Assembly (NCBI GenBank): GCA_963682175.1 | Contig: OY821781.1 | Coordinates: 38,391,254-38,455,253, forward strand | Reading direction: 5' to 3' | DNA from: Triglochin maritima | Taxonomy: Eukaryota > Streptophyta > Magnoliopsida > Alismatales > Juncaginaceae | DNA length: 64,000 nucleotides | Part shown: positions 12,800-24,700 of the stretch, piece by piece | Layout of the letters: every line of letters begins with the position of its first letter | Numbering within the stretch: position 1 is the stretch's first letter | Program-made: the position numbers and the translations under genes | Notes under the pieces: generated by a model | Told to the model about the DNA's origin: nothing | Database searches by the model: none | Seen by the model: only the letters and a program-made list of their open reading frames with translations

Positions 12800-15700
12800 A
12801 AAAGCTTGAACTTGTTGGCATCAAGCACCAACTTCCTTATAGAAGAGAAAACACCCAAGAGCCCAACACAAGTGAACACGACCATGATCACAACATTGAT
12901 CCAAAAGGTGAAGGAATTCTTTGGTGGTTTGATGGCTAAGTTGTAGAGAAGCATTGGGAGGATGAAGTCAAGAGGGATGAAACCGATAGCGCCCACAACA
13001 CCATTTATGTCCCCGACCGAAGAAGGGGAGCATTGCGGCCATGAAGGCGCAGAAGATCATGTACAATGATCGAAGAATTAAACGAGGAATCATGTTACGC
13101 TTTGAGAACTTGCTTTGGCTTGCGTCTGCCGAATTCTTCTCCATTATCTCATATGCCACTTGAGAATACACCTACAGAGTTTCGCTTAACAACTATTTCA
13201 TCAGACATGCGTATTTTTGTTTTTCTGATGGATTTAGCCAAAAAAATTAAAGTACATGCATTGGCATTTTGATGCTTTCTATAAAGTGATTTGTGTGACC
13301 AAATTAATGTTGTTTGAATTGAGCTAGAATTAAGCATCTGTCCTTGAAGTTTCAAAATTTAATTTTTTTTTTACTAAAGTAGATTCAGAATTGTAGATAT
13401 TGTGTTGCTAAGTCTTGTACATGTAGTTGTAGCCCAAGACTAGAATTAATTAATGATGATACTAAAGTGGTTTGTAAAGATCTTAACGTGAAGCTTCAAA
13501 ATCAAAGCAAAGTCTACTTCAAAAGTAAATTCAAGGAATCAAATTCTTTGTTGAATACAAATATAGGTGTGGGAATATAAGTTTTGATCTTATAAGGAAT
13601 TTTTTTAGTATCGTCTAATTATCGATAATATTATTCCTGTTACCTGCCCGATAGCGAGAAGTTGGAGGAGGACAAAGACGACCGCTAGTCCTAGTAACCA
13701 AGTGGGAGCGAGCGAGGGGCCATCATCCGGCATCAAGCTCTTAAACACATTTGAGCTCACCTTGTTTCCGAAAGCCCAATAACCGGAAACCGCTGCTGGA
13801 TAGAAGGTGAGCAATATAACAGAGTAACACATTAAGAGCCCTTTGAGCATCTTTCCGGCCGCCGGTGGTGCCAGTGTCGCCTAAGTAAACAAAATTACAT
13901 AAGTGAATTACGTTTTGGATATTGTTAAGTGAACCAAATTATCATGGTTTGAAACAATATCTTACTAGTTATAATATTTACGGGAGCTACATTACTCTAT
14001 GTTTTTTTTTATCGTCCCACTTTTGTTACAGATGATAATATGTGCAATGATGGGTGGGAAATTATTGGTCAAGTATGTTTTAAAATCATGATTAGAATGT
14101 TAAGATAATGTACCTGAATTTCAGGCAAGATCCCATTTCCAAACACCGAAGCCAAGATGGAAATCGAAGTGAAGAAGTTGAAGGTTCGTGCGGATTTGGA
14201 TGGGTCAAGAGAGAAATTCCTTACGGGCGCGTTCTTTGAAAGCCCTGAAATTCAAATAATTGCACCAGACTAAAGATCTTATAAGCCGCAAGTAATATTG
14301 TCTCAATATTTTGGACAAATTAAAGAAGGCATCGTATCCAGACCTGCGTTAATGCAGCCACCAACCACAAGGGCAGTGTAGCCTATGCTTAGGAGAAGCG
14401 AAGCGAGGTTGATGTGCCGGAGCGAGTGGAAGGAGGGTAGTTGAGATAAAAGTATCATAACCACTGTCACCATCGCGATGAATTGGTATAGTCTAAGAGG
14501 ACCGTCAGGGTAAATACTTGAGTACATTATCTTCCCAAGTCATCAAGAGATCCATTCAGTTAATTAAAACCAGACCAGACATTCAGATATCAATTACAAC
14601 ATGTAATTAACATAATTTGGCAATTAGTAATGGTTTTCAAACTAAAGAATCAGCTGATCAATTGAAATTACAGCAATGCTCAGAGCTAATATGATTTAGT
14701 AGAAGAGTGTTAAAACATCACTACCTTGAGGCATTCTCCTGACAGCAAAATTGTGCCGATCGCAATACCAGTGTTTATCGCGGTTTGTATGGATATAACA
14801 AAATAGAACATCCATCCAGACCCTGAAAAATTAGTACTAATCAAATAAGATTGGCAATTTCTGTAATGAAGTTATGATTCTGTCAACCTCAAACTGAACG
14901 TTCAGATGCATGAACTAAATTTTCAGAAGCATTTTAGAGTAAACATTTTCTGAAAGCTGTGATTTTCTAGGCATCTTTTGGTTACATGTTTTCTGTTCTG
15001 TGATCAGTTATTACTGTCAAATATCACATGTTTGGTTCGAATACAATGCTTAAGGTCTGAAAATCACATCATAAATGAGGGGGGGAAACGCACCTTATCT
15101 GTCAAAGCTTGACTTTGGTCTTTGGAAATAAAACAGTCATTCACTTCAAATAATTTGTCAAGTATTGCAATAATAATGTATGGCATTGACATATCACAAA
15201 AAATTCATGTCGCTGGGGAGTGATCTTTTATGGTGGTTATTCCAATGTCAAGGATGTACCAAATAGGTTATTAGCCAGGTTAAGTCGAATTGGTAATCTT
15301 TAAAATCAATTAATTTGATGTTGCAACCTCTACAAGACTACTAAACTAACAAAACCCTTCAAGAAATACTGACTCTAGTGTTAAGAGAAAAGTAATTAAG
15401 CATACAATTGTTGGTGGAGCTCTACGTGATGTTAACAACTTGAGGGGCCATGTTTTGTTCTTGTTCACACGCTACTTCAATAACAAAAATGAAGCATAAC
15501 AAACAACAGACACACAAAACAAACAGAACAAAAACAGCCTCCCACAGACACCATTGAATTCACAAATCCATATCAACTAGAACATAACCATGTCTAATCG
15601 TGGTTAATATCTAAATCATGTCATAAATCCAAGAAAAAACATATATTTGAGTAAAAAGAAAACATGTTTTGTCCTGAAGTTTTACTTCGCTCTGGTTTGA

Positions 15701-17730
15701 ATCCTAGTGGTGGCTAAAGTTCAGAAACAGTACAGAGCACTTGTCACAGAAACTTTAAAATTAATAATATTGTAATATTGTTTTGTATTAAATGTGTTTC
15801 GAGTAATATTAAGTAGAACATGTTCAACTTGTTACTACTTTAACAGACATTACCAAAAGATCAAAACATTCTCATTTGGAGCCATATGTGTAGGACTTAA
15901 AGATAAATATATTTTGTAAATATAAATTATATGATGGATCCAATATCAGTGGTTATGTATTGTCATACTTTTAGAAAAGCTAAAGTAATTTACCAAAAAA
16001 CCAAAAAAAAAAACTATGACAACAATAACAAGAAGAAACACTAAAATATGTGACAAAAAACGGGTACATTAATTTCGAATTGAATTGTGGCACGCAACAC
16101 GCAAGTTTACGTCGTCTTTAATAATATTAACCAACATCCTTAAGAAGGACGGAAAAGCAACTGACATAACATTGACTCTAGCAATCAATATTGTTTAAAA
16201 ACTTAATAAAAAAAAAGATAATATCGTTTAAAAAACATGATGGGTCCCATTATAAACACCATCTATTGTCATAATAATCCTTAAGAAACAAATTAAGCAT
16301 CCTAACAAACCACAACAACATCAACCAATAAAGCTTTAACTCCAAACCAAAAAAATCTTAATCCTTAAGATCCAAACCACCAAATTAAACTCACCGAGCA
16401 CGTCGGCGGCGAGCTCCCGGAACCTTATATGTCGACGACCGTGTCGTTCGCAGTGGTCAAGAACGGATGTCATCAAGAAGTAAGCATAGAAAGTTACAAT
16501 CATGACGACGGTGATCGTGAACACACCTAGACCCCATCCCATTCCCCGGAATGCAAACGGTAACGCTAGGATTGTGGGACCCACTATCGCCGTCGTTAGA
16601 TGACTCCCGGCGTGGTACCATTCTCCTAAAAATATAAAATTCCATGTGTTTGTGTCAATCCTCCAATGTACATAACTAAGAACTCGTAATAATAATTATA
16701 AGTCTAAGAAGACTAATTGGGTGTTTGTACACAAGAAACATATGGAAAGTGGATTCTAGGAGTCAAAATGGAAAGGAATGAAAAATAAAACTTCATGTGT
16801 TAGTTTTTGTAGCAAAACAAAAACAATATTACATTTGTTGCAAACATGAGGTTGCAAACATTTTTTGTCTGAACTGTCCATTTTCTTCTTCGTGCAAAAT
16901 CAGGCGTGTTTGTTTGACAATCACAACTGTGTTCATATCCCTTCACATCCTTCTGCAACATTATTACTACAAAAGTCTAAATAAAAAAATCATTGGAAAA
17001 AAAAGAATTTTAATATGAGCTTTTTAAGCATGTTTCATGTGTTTGTGTCAACCATGAAAAAAATGGGGGAAAATTCCAAAAATTATTATTTCCCAAAGCT
17101 AAAAATGACCATGAAATTTGAATTTTCGTTTGAAGACCAACCAAACGGGTGGAAAGCCGAAAGAAGGCATCCAAACAAACATAGTTTGGTCAAAAGTCCA
17201 TTGATAACCTCAACATAATTCGGTTAAAGGAAAATTGAATTCCACCGATTATGTGTTTGCGCGTGTTATTTGGAGGAAAACAAAATATTTGCAAAACTAA
17301 AATTACCTCCAATCCTAGAATTGTCACACTTAAATATCGTTGTTCGACGACGTTAATTTATAACCCAAACGTTAATAGATTTTGTTAGTTTTTTCACGAA
17401 GTGTGATCCACTGTTAGAATCATTATCCTAACATTTAATTGAGAATATTCTCAAATGGTCAACTCAGTCTGCTGGAAAAACATAAAACTTGACACGAACT
17501 AGATTATATATAACTTTATAATAGTCAAGATTATATATCGTCTCGGACGATCCGAGCCGATTGTTATGTCTCGAACATCGAATTAATATACTTTTCAAGG
17601 ATATGCTCGATCAAATGAAAAATATTTGAATAAGGAAGAAGAAGATTGAGAAGGAAAAGACCGACCAACCTTTGGATTCGAGGACGAAGGCGGCGCCAGC
17701 ATCCACGTGGGGTTTACGAGAGGAACTCAT
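12784..17730 (-). pseudogene. GAT1: GAT1-like GABA/amino-acid permease (AAAP family), 7 exons, frameshifted
   Basis: A plant plasma-membrane amino-acid/auxin permease, closest to GABA transporter 1-like proteins that couple GABA uptake to protons. Exons from GT-AG sites: 17730-16625 are joined as 17670-17730, 16395-16625, 14725-14822, 14344-14530, 14114-14244, 13644-13880 and 12784-13171. All phases match through 315 codons. Landmarks are [51 protein letters not shown] and a final exon with several membrane helices. Two lesions sit in the last exon. CCGA is tandemly repeated at 13013-13020 (TCGG on the coding strand), which shifts the frame after MLPFFG and stops at 12968-12970. A Copia element is inserted six codons before the ancestral stop. 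Without the 4-bp repeat the frame would run to IKRN-stop inside the LTR. It is a pseudogene unless the 4-bp repeat is an assembly error. Confidence 0.88.
13013..13020 (-). other. 4-bp tandem duplication (CCGACCGA) breaking the permease frame
   Basis: The plus strand reads CCCCGACCGAAGAAGG. Removing one CCGA restores the family-typical transition from FFG to [11 protein letters not shown] across this point. Both sides are well conserved and belong to frames offset by this length. Confidence 0.85.
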
Positions 17731-18215
17731 CGGAACACTGAGATTTGATTTGCTTGCTTCTCTTCTAAATCTGGTTCATGGCTTTGGAGTTCCTCTTGAT
17801 AGTCTTCGATCAAAATTTACCACCCCATGTAGCCACCACATACAGGGGTAGGGACGCAAAAGTCCACTTCCTAAATATACCATAAGGTCATATTTGGTTC
17901 AATATAATATGATTATACTCTTGATTACGTTTCAATTGCTTGGTTGAAATAAGTGATATTCAACCAAAATCAAATGGATTGATAGTTTGAGACTTGAGAG
18001 GGTATGTGAGCGGAGTGTTTCTCAAAAGAAAAACTCCAAAATGTCTCAATCAAAGTCATAGATGGAGGGACCAAAATAATACAACTTTAAGGGTGGGTCA
18101 TATCTAGTTTAAACCAAGTGGTTACACTTAATAACATAATCTATCAAGGGCTTAATATATATGATTATTCCCCTAAACAGGAAGTTAAATAATTACGATC
18201 GTTCTTGGCACTATC
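17731..18215. other. Upstream flank of the permease gene
   Basis: 485 bp between the permease start codon and the Gypsy 5' LTR. It should hold the 5' UTR and proximal promoter of the minus-strand gene. No clear motif was singled out. Confidence 0.5.
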
Positions 18216-20017
18216 TGTAATAACCTTAATCTAACACCCTAATTAAACTAAATTAAACCTAATTAACCTTAATTAAGCCGTGAACAGTGAAGCATGTGGT
18301 GGAGTTGAAGATAAGATTTGGTTTTCCTATAAATAGAGGTGTTCGGTTTAATTTTAACGTTTTTTTCATAATTTGGTTTCATCAGAGAGTGAGAGAGGCG
18401 ATTTTGGAGGAGAAGAAGAAGGAGAGAATGAGAAGGAGAAGAAGCTAAGGTGGAGAGTTGGGTTAAGCTTGCCAAAGCTTGGGAGGCGTCCACAAACTTC
18501 ATCAAGGTATGCCAAGTCTTCATTATAACTCACTTAAGCTTTGTGGGTGTTGGGGATCGACGTTGGTGTCGAATTCCCCGTCGGATTGCAACCTATTCAG
18601 AGGTTGAAGACGACGATCGGTCGACCGGTGCCTGTGGGCAGTCGACCGATTCTATTATTATATTGTTTTGCACCCGCAAACGGTCGAACGATGTCTGAGG
18701 ACGGTCGCCCGTTATGCCAGATTCGTGCGGGAAAAAGGGTTTAATGCTGTTATCGGTCGAACGGGTCCACTTAGCCGGTCGACCGAAACAATGAGAATAA
18801 GTCGGTTTGGGGTTTTGACTTATTAAACGGTCGAACGCCCTTAACCTGGTTCGACCGATCTATTCGATGCTAAGTCGGTTGGGAGCTTTGACCATCAAAA
18901 CAGTCGACCGCTCTTTAACTTTCGGTCGACCGACTGAGCATTTTAATTAAGCAGTAGAGTGCCTATGATGTTTCGGTCGAACTGTATCTCAGTTCCGGTC
19001 GACCGAATATTACTTAGGCAAAATGCTGAAATCCTTGTTATCGGTTGAACGGACCCTTGGTTCGACCGGTCAGATATATAAATATTATAAATATTGTATA
19101 GCGTAGACCATCCAAACGGTCGACCGCTAGATGACTTTTGTTCGACCGATTGGTCTGTAATTCGGTTGGCGTGGTTCGACTGATACACTTGTTTGTACAG
19201 TACAGAGTACTGTGCGGAAGACCGGTCGACCGGTGTGCTTGTAGCGGTCGACCGATCTGCCGCAGGTTGGAGGATTTATCCACACGTGAGCCGTCGAGTA
19301 TAGGTCGACTACCGGCTCCGAGGCGACGGTCGATTACCGACCTTGAGAGCGACGGATTTCACCTTCGACGAGGGCGTATTATTGTTGGTCCTCTCATATC
19401 GAGCGGGGTGTGAGAGATGATTGCCGTAAACCTTGAGCTGTTTACTGGGGTTTGTCGGTAGGCCGAGGATGTTCCGGCAGGGTGCGCGTCTGGCAGCTCT
19501 TGGGGGAGCAGCGGCTGTCGTCTGGCCCGAGTTGTGCATTCGGCGGGCTGACTCGCTCCTGGGGTGGCGGCGTAGTGTCAGGGTTCCTTTCTGCGGCTCT
19601 TGGGGAGCAGTGATGTCGACTGACCCATGTGAGGCAACGGTGGACTGACTTGACCCTCGTGGTGGCAGGAGTGGTTCAGTACCGCGGAGGCGGAGATGGG
19701 TATTATTGTGGACCCGAGACGGATGATCATGTGCATTGCATTGTCTTTAATTCTATTTTGTATTTTAGGAGGTTTGGCATACGGGGTTCCTGCAGGGAAC
19801 TCGGGCATGTTTCAATTGTTTGCATTTCAGGTAGCGAGCAGCATTTCAGGTAGCGAGCAGCATTAGAGTCGAGGTGGTGACCGAGGAGGGTGCCCCCGGG
19901 ATCTGATCTTGTCTTCTTTTTGTATCTTTTGTTGAGGTAGTGATTACATGTATATTCATTTCTGTTGTAATCACAGTTGACTCATATGTATATTTTGACT
20001 TCCACGTTAATCTATAT

Positions 20018-20051
<34 letters not shown>

Positions 20052-20141
20052 TTCATCTTTTCGTCTCGCGACGTGCCCTGTGTTGACCGTTGACGGTCTT
20101 TATTATTGTTTAAATTTTTCGCTATTTTCGGGGACGTTACA
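18216..20141 (+). repeat. 5' LTR of Gypsy element (1926 bp)
   Basis: Bounded by the short inverted ends TGTAA and TTACA and followed after 3 bp by the primer-binding site. TATAAATAG at 18328-18336 is the likely promoter. Downstream of it, 18618-19254 holds paired CGGTCGACCG motifs. A (TA)n run lies at about 20020-20048, and GCAGCATTTCAGGTAGCGA is tandemly repeated near 19830-19862. Confidence 0.82.
18618..19254 (+). repeat. Array of paired CGGTCGACCG motifs in Gypsy LTR
   Basis: Seven exact copies of the 10-bp palindrome CGGTCGACCG (18618, 18776, 18923, 18996, 19117, 19223, 19245) and at least ten one- or two-base variants such as CGGTCGAACG and GGTTCGACCG. They fall in pairs with start-to-start spacing of 20-22 bp (18618/18639, 18681/18702, 18754/18776, 18828/18848, 18901/18923, 18974/18996, 19117/19139, 19223/19245). 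One further pair, 19042/19059, is 17 bp apart. Successive pairs are mostly 73-75 bp apart. Confidence 0.92.
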
Positions 20142-20144
20142 ATT

Positions 20145-20157
20145 TGGTATCAGAGCG
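20145..20157 (+). promoter_or_regulatory. Primer-binding site of Gypsy element
   Basis: TGGTATCAGAGCG, complementary to initiator tRNA-Met, lies 3 bp after the LTR end. Confidence 0.88.
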
Positions 20158-20267
20158 TTGATTCCGGCGTACTTGTCCAAAGAAACCACCTTTGAGTTAG
20201 GAGTTAGGTCTGAGAGGATCATGCATGCATAATTTATATTGATAATTGTCTTGTTTCCTTTGGCAGA

Positions 20268-21786
20268 TGTTGTTGGCTTCTTTGCCTTAATCCTGTTTTG
20301 ATGATTTAATCAACCTAATCTTAATCATAAGTAATGTAGAGTAGCACACATATTGCATTGCATATATATTGTATGTGCTAACCTCTACAAGTGATCAAGA
20401 CTCATGGAAGGAAGGAAATCAAGTCAAGATTTGTAATAAAGCTAAATGAAGACTTGTAATCTTGATTTTATTTTGAGTCTTAGGAACATGTTTAAATTGA
20501 GCATACAAGAGCTAAAAACTTATCACATACACACTAGGTTCCTTAGAGAAGTCACACACAAAATTTCACATTATTTGGAGTTCATTAGATCACCCAAACC
20601 TTAGTCGGAAATCACTTAAAACCTAAACCCAGAATTTCTGTGTGAAACCGGTCGACCGAACCAGTTCTCAGTTCGACCGGTTTATAACAGACTCTCCACA
20701 GTGATTTTACCGAACTCCACCGGTCGACCGGTTCTACCTTTTCAGTCGACAGATTCTACCTTTTCAGTCGACCGCTCCCGGATTTTAATATGGTCGTTTT
20801 CCTTGTCGTATTCCTATAACGGTCGTATTCATATAAAGCAAACTTAACCCCAAAATACATTCGGTAACCGGTCGAACGACGACCTTGATTCGGTCGACCG
20901 GTTGAACAGAAACAAAATTCCCTGCTATCGGTCGACATATCTTCGTTCGATCGTTTCACCTTTGTCTCAACTGAATCCCCTGAACGGTCGACCACACCAT
21001 ACTTTGGTTCGACCGATTCACTTAAGTAGAGTTAAGTTCTAGCTCGTTTTTCCGACCGAATATTTATTTGTTCGACCGTTCTCCTTGAAATCAAGTGAAC
21101 GGTCGACCGGTTTAGTAGTTTCGGTCGACCGGTTCTGGACAGATTTGCAGCCCAATTTTCTGCCTTGTGTATCTTGCACAAAACCCAATCAAATCTTGTC
21201 CAAACGGCTAGAAATCTTTAGGAGCTTATAAATAGAGGATCAAGACATGTTGTTAACACAACTCTCCAACTTCAATTGTCCCAACTCATTAGAGAGAAAC
21301 TTCAATCCTCAAAGCTCCCAATTCTACACTCTATAAGCCTAAACTTCACACACTTGATCAATTACTCATCCTACTCAAAGTGTGCTCAATTAGAGAGTGA
21401 ATCCCACTCAGTTACATTTGTTCTCAAAAGAAGCAAGGACTTCGGTGAAAGCCCGAAGTGTCCTTCTCGGATTGTGAGAGGAAGAATTCAAGCAAGCGAG
21501 GGTTGTTCGCGTTGCTTGTGGTGTAAAGGCGTTCTCTCTCAGCCCGGAACGAGGAGTGGATAGTGAAGACGTAGGCGGAGCTCGCGGAGTCGAGCGGAGC
21601 TTACAAGAGAGGACTAGGACCCGGGTGGGGTGCCGAACCTCTATAAAAATGCCGAGTCTCTTTGTGGTTTGCATTTTCTGTTAATTTCCCTACTTGTTTT
21701 TAAATTTGTTTCCGCTGCGTTTATTGCTTGATTAGTTAGGGATTAGCGTAAAAGTGATTAGTGGACCCATAACCCACACGATCCCA
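20268..21786 (+). mobile_element. Nested LTR-like insert (probable solo LTR) before gag ATG
   Basis: A 1.5 kb non-coding block sits between the Gypsy leader and its gag start. CAGATG is present on both sides (20264-20269 and 21787-21792). Removing the block places GCAG directly before ATG-CCT-CCT-AGA, which restores a short leader of about 120 bp. With TG...CA ends the target duplication reads as 4 bp (CAGA); 5-6 bp readings are possible but spoil the termini. The block has its own TATAAATAG (21227-21235) and a GC-rich downstream part. From memory it resembles long Copia (SIRE-like) LTRs, but that assignment is uncertain. Its upstream part carries the second CGGTCGACCG array. Confidence 0.65.
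20649..21131 (+). repeat. Second array of paired CGGTCGACCG motifs
   Basis: Five exact palindromes start at 20649, 20721, 20891, 21100 and 21122, with about a dozen variants. Pairs again lie 21-22 bp apart (20649/20670, 20721/20743/20765, 20869/20891, 20985/21006, 21100/21122). The array is upstream of the TATA box of the insert, whereas the arrays in the Gypsy LTRs are downstream of theirs. Confidence 0.9.
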
Positions 21787-21789
21787 CAG

Positions 21790-24700
21790 ATGCCTCCTAG
21801 ACGGGGGAAGGTCGTCGCTCATACTCGCGGTGAGAGTGAGACTGCGAGGGATGAGGCTTGGGAGGAGGAGCGTCAGACGTTTTTCGATACGATCGGACGT
21901 CTGACTGAGATGCTACAACAGCAGACAGCACAGACTGGGCAGACGGGGACTGGTGCTATGCATGACCGGTTTATGCGCCAGCATCCGCCTACCTTTCTGG
22001 GGCAGTACGATGCAGAGGTCGCGGAGGAGTGGATCTTCACGATGCAGAAGATCTTTAGTGCTATTGGTTGTCCTCTAGAGGCAAAGGTGGGTATGGCTAC
22101 TTATGTTTTGGGCGGTGCTGCGTCCAACTGGTGGACGTCCACATCTGCAGTGGTGTTTGCGGATAGAGATGATATAGACTGGGAGGAGTTCGTTGGCGAG
22201 TTCAACGAGCAGTATTTTCCGCAGCATGTGCAGGATGCGAAGAGGGAGGAGTTTCTGAACCTTCAGCAGGGAGACATGACCTTGACAAGCTACATCGGGA
22301 AGTTCAACGCCCTTGAGCGTTACTGTCCCGAGATGTATATCACACAGGAGCAGAGAGCTGGGAAGTTCGTCTGAGGGCTCCGGAAGCAGTTGAGGACGAA
22401 GGTGCTGACACATATGCCGAGCACGTTAGCCGATGCAGTGAAGAGTGCTACTGTTCTTGATCGTGACTACAGAGAGAACTATCAGGATGAGAGGAGGCCA
22501 TCGGGTAGGTTCTCTGGGAGGCCGGGAGGTCAGACTGGGGGGAATCCGGGCAAGAGGCCCCGGTTTGAGAGAGCAGGAGCTGCAACACCACGACCTGAGC
22601 CTTGTGGTAGTTGTGGCAGGTTTCACTCTGGACAGTGTTTCACCACCGGAGCTTGTCATGGATGTGGCCAGCTGTGCCACTTTATTAGGAGCTGTCCGAG
22701 CCGAGGAGCTGGGCCGAGCAGACCACCGGGATTACCAGCGCCAGGCAGAGGTGGAGGCGGAGGTAGACCACCTTTTAGACCACAGCAGGGGCAGCGCACT
22801 GGCAGAGTTTTCACCATCCAGGCAGAGGACCCTAGGGATGGAGGCACTGTTGTGGAAGGTACGCTTCTTGTCGCTGGTTCAGTAGCTAGGGTGCTCTTTG
22901 ATTGTGGCGCGACACACTCGTTCATCTCAGAGCGATTTGCGAGAGTGTTGGGTTGTACACTTGCGATGTTGACTGCCACTTTGGAGGTCAGCACACCCCT
23001 GGGTCTGGTGGGAATTGTGGGGAGATTTGTCCCCGGCGCCACGGTTGTTTCGGGAGATCAGGACTTTCCGGCAGACCTGGTCTTGATACCGATGGAGGAC
23101 TTTGATGCCATACTTGTGATGGATTGGCTGTCCCAATATGATGTTCGAGTCTTGTGCCGTGAGAAGAAGATTTTGATCCCGAGGAAGGGTTTGCCTGATA
23201 TTCTGATCAGAGGGGTCAGAAACAGAGGAGGTCGTGTTATTGTATCTGCTGTGAGGGCTCAGAGGCTGTTACAGCAGGGTTGTGCAGCATTTTTAGCGAC
23301 GCTTGTGGTTGCGGAGGCAGAGTCTCAGAGATTGGAGGACATTAAGGTGGTGCAGGAGTTCGCGGATGTTTTTCCAGCGGAGATTCTAGGTTTACCACCG
23401 CACCGAGAGTTGGAGTTCGGCATCAAGTTGGCAGCTGGCACTACACTGCAGTCGAATGCTCCATACCGAATGACACCTGCTGAGTTGACAGAGTTGAATA
23501 AGCAGTTGCAGGAGTTGATGGACTCTGGATTTATCAGACCGAGTGTCTCGCCTTGGGGTGCACCGGTTTTGTTTGTGAAGAAGAAGGACGGATCTTTGAG
23601 GATGTGCATAGACTACAGGATGCTGAACCAGGTGACAGTGAAGAATAGATATCCTTTACCTAGGATCGAGGACCTTTTCGACCAGCTGCAGTCAGCGAAT
23701 GTTTTCTCGAAGATTGACCTGCGTTCAGGATATCACTAGTTGAGGATCCGAGATGAGGACATCCAGAAGACAACTTTCAGGACGAGATATGGACACTACG
23801 AGTTCTTAGTGATGTCATTTGGATTGACGAATGCTTCAGCAGCGTTCATGGATCTGATGCACCGGACATTCAGGCAGTATATTGATAGATTTGTGATTGT
23901 CTTTGTGTATGACATTTTGATCTATTCACCAGATGTGGAGCAGCATCGAGAGCATCTGAGGATTGTACTCAGCATCTTGAGAGCTCAGCAGTTATATGCT
24001 AAGTTCTCAAAGTGTGAGTTTTGGTTGGACAGAGTGGCGTTCCTCGGACACATTGTATCAGCAGAGGGGATATCAGTGGATCTGGCGATGGTAGAGGCAG
24101 TGACACAGTGGAGGACCCCTACGAGCGTGACAGAGATTAGGAGCTTTGTTGGACTGGCGGGTTATTACCGTCGCTTCATCAAAGACTTCTCGAGATTGGT
24201 AGCACCAGTGACGGCTCTGACGCAGAAGAGAGTCACTTTTGTATGGTCACAGAAGTGCGAGGACAGCTTTCAGGAGCTGAAGAGACTGTTGACCACGGCA
24301 CCAGTTTTGTCTTTACCGAGTGGCACAGGTGGATTTGTGATTTATAGTGACGCTTCAGGTATTGGCTTGGGATGTGTACTTATGCAGCACGGGAGGGTGA
24401 TCGCGTATGCATCCAGACAACTGAAGGTTCATGAGAGGAATTACCTGACTCATGATTTGGAGTTAGCAGCAGTGGTTCATGTACTGAAGACCTGGAGACA
24501 CTACCTTTATGGCGAGCAGTTTGAGGTGTTTACAGATCATCAGAGTCTGAAGTACCTGTTCTCGCAGAAGGAGCTGAACATGAGGCAGCGAAGATGACTT
24601 GAGTTCATTAAGGACTACGACTTCACTATCTCTTACCATCCGGGGAAGGCGAACACGGTAGCAGACACTTTGAGCCGGAAGGTGGAGGTATCAGTAGCAG

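Noticed and set aside
18618..19254. CRISPR-like array (repeats with spacers)
   Set aside because: The motifs are short palindromes in pairs within a plant LTR, with repeat-like spacers and no cas genes; the context is eukaryotic.
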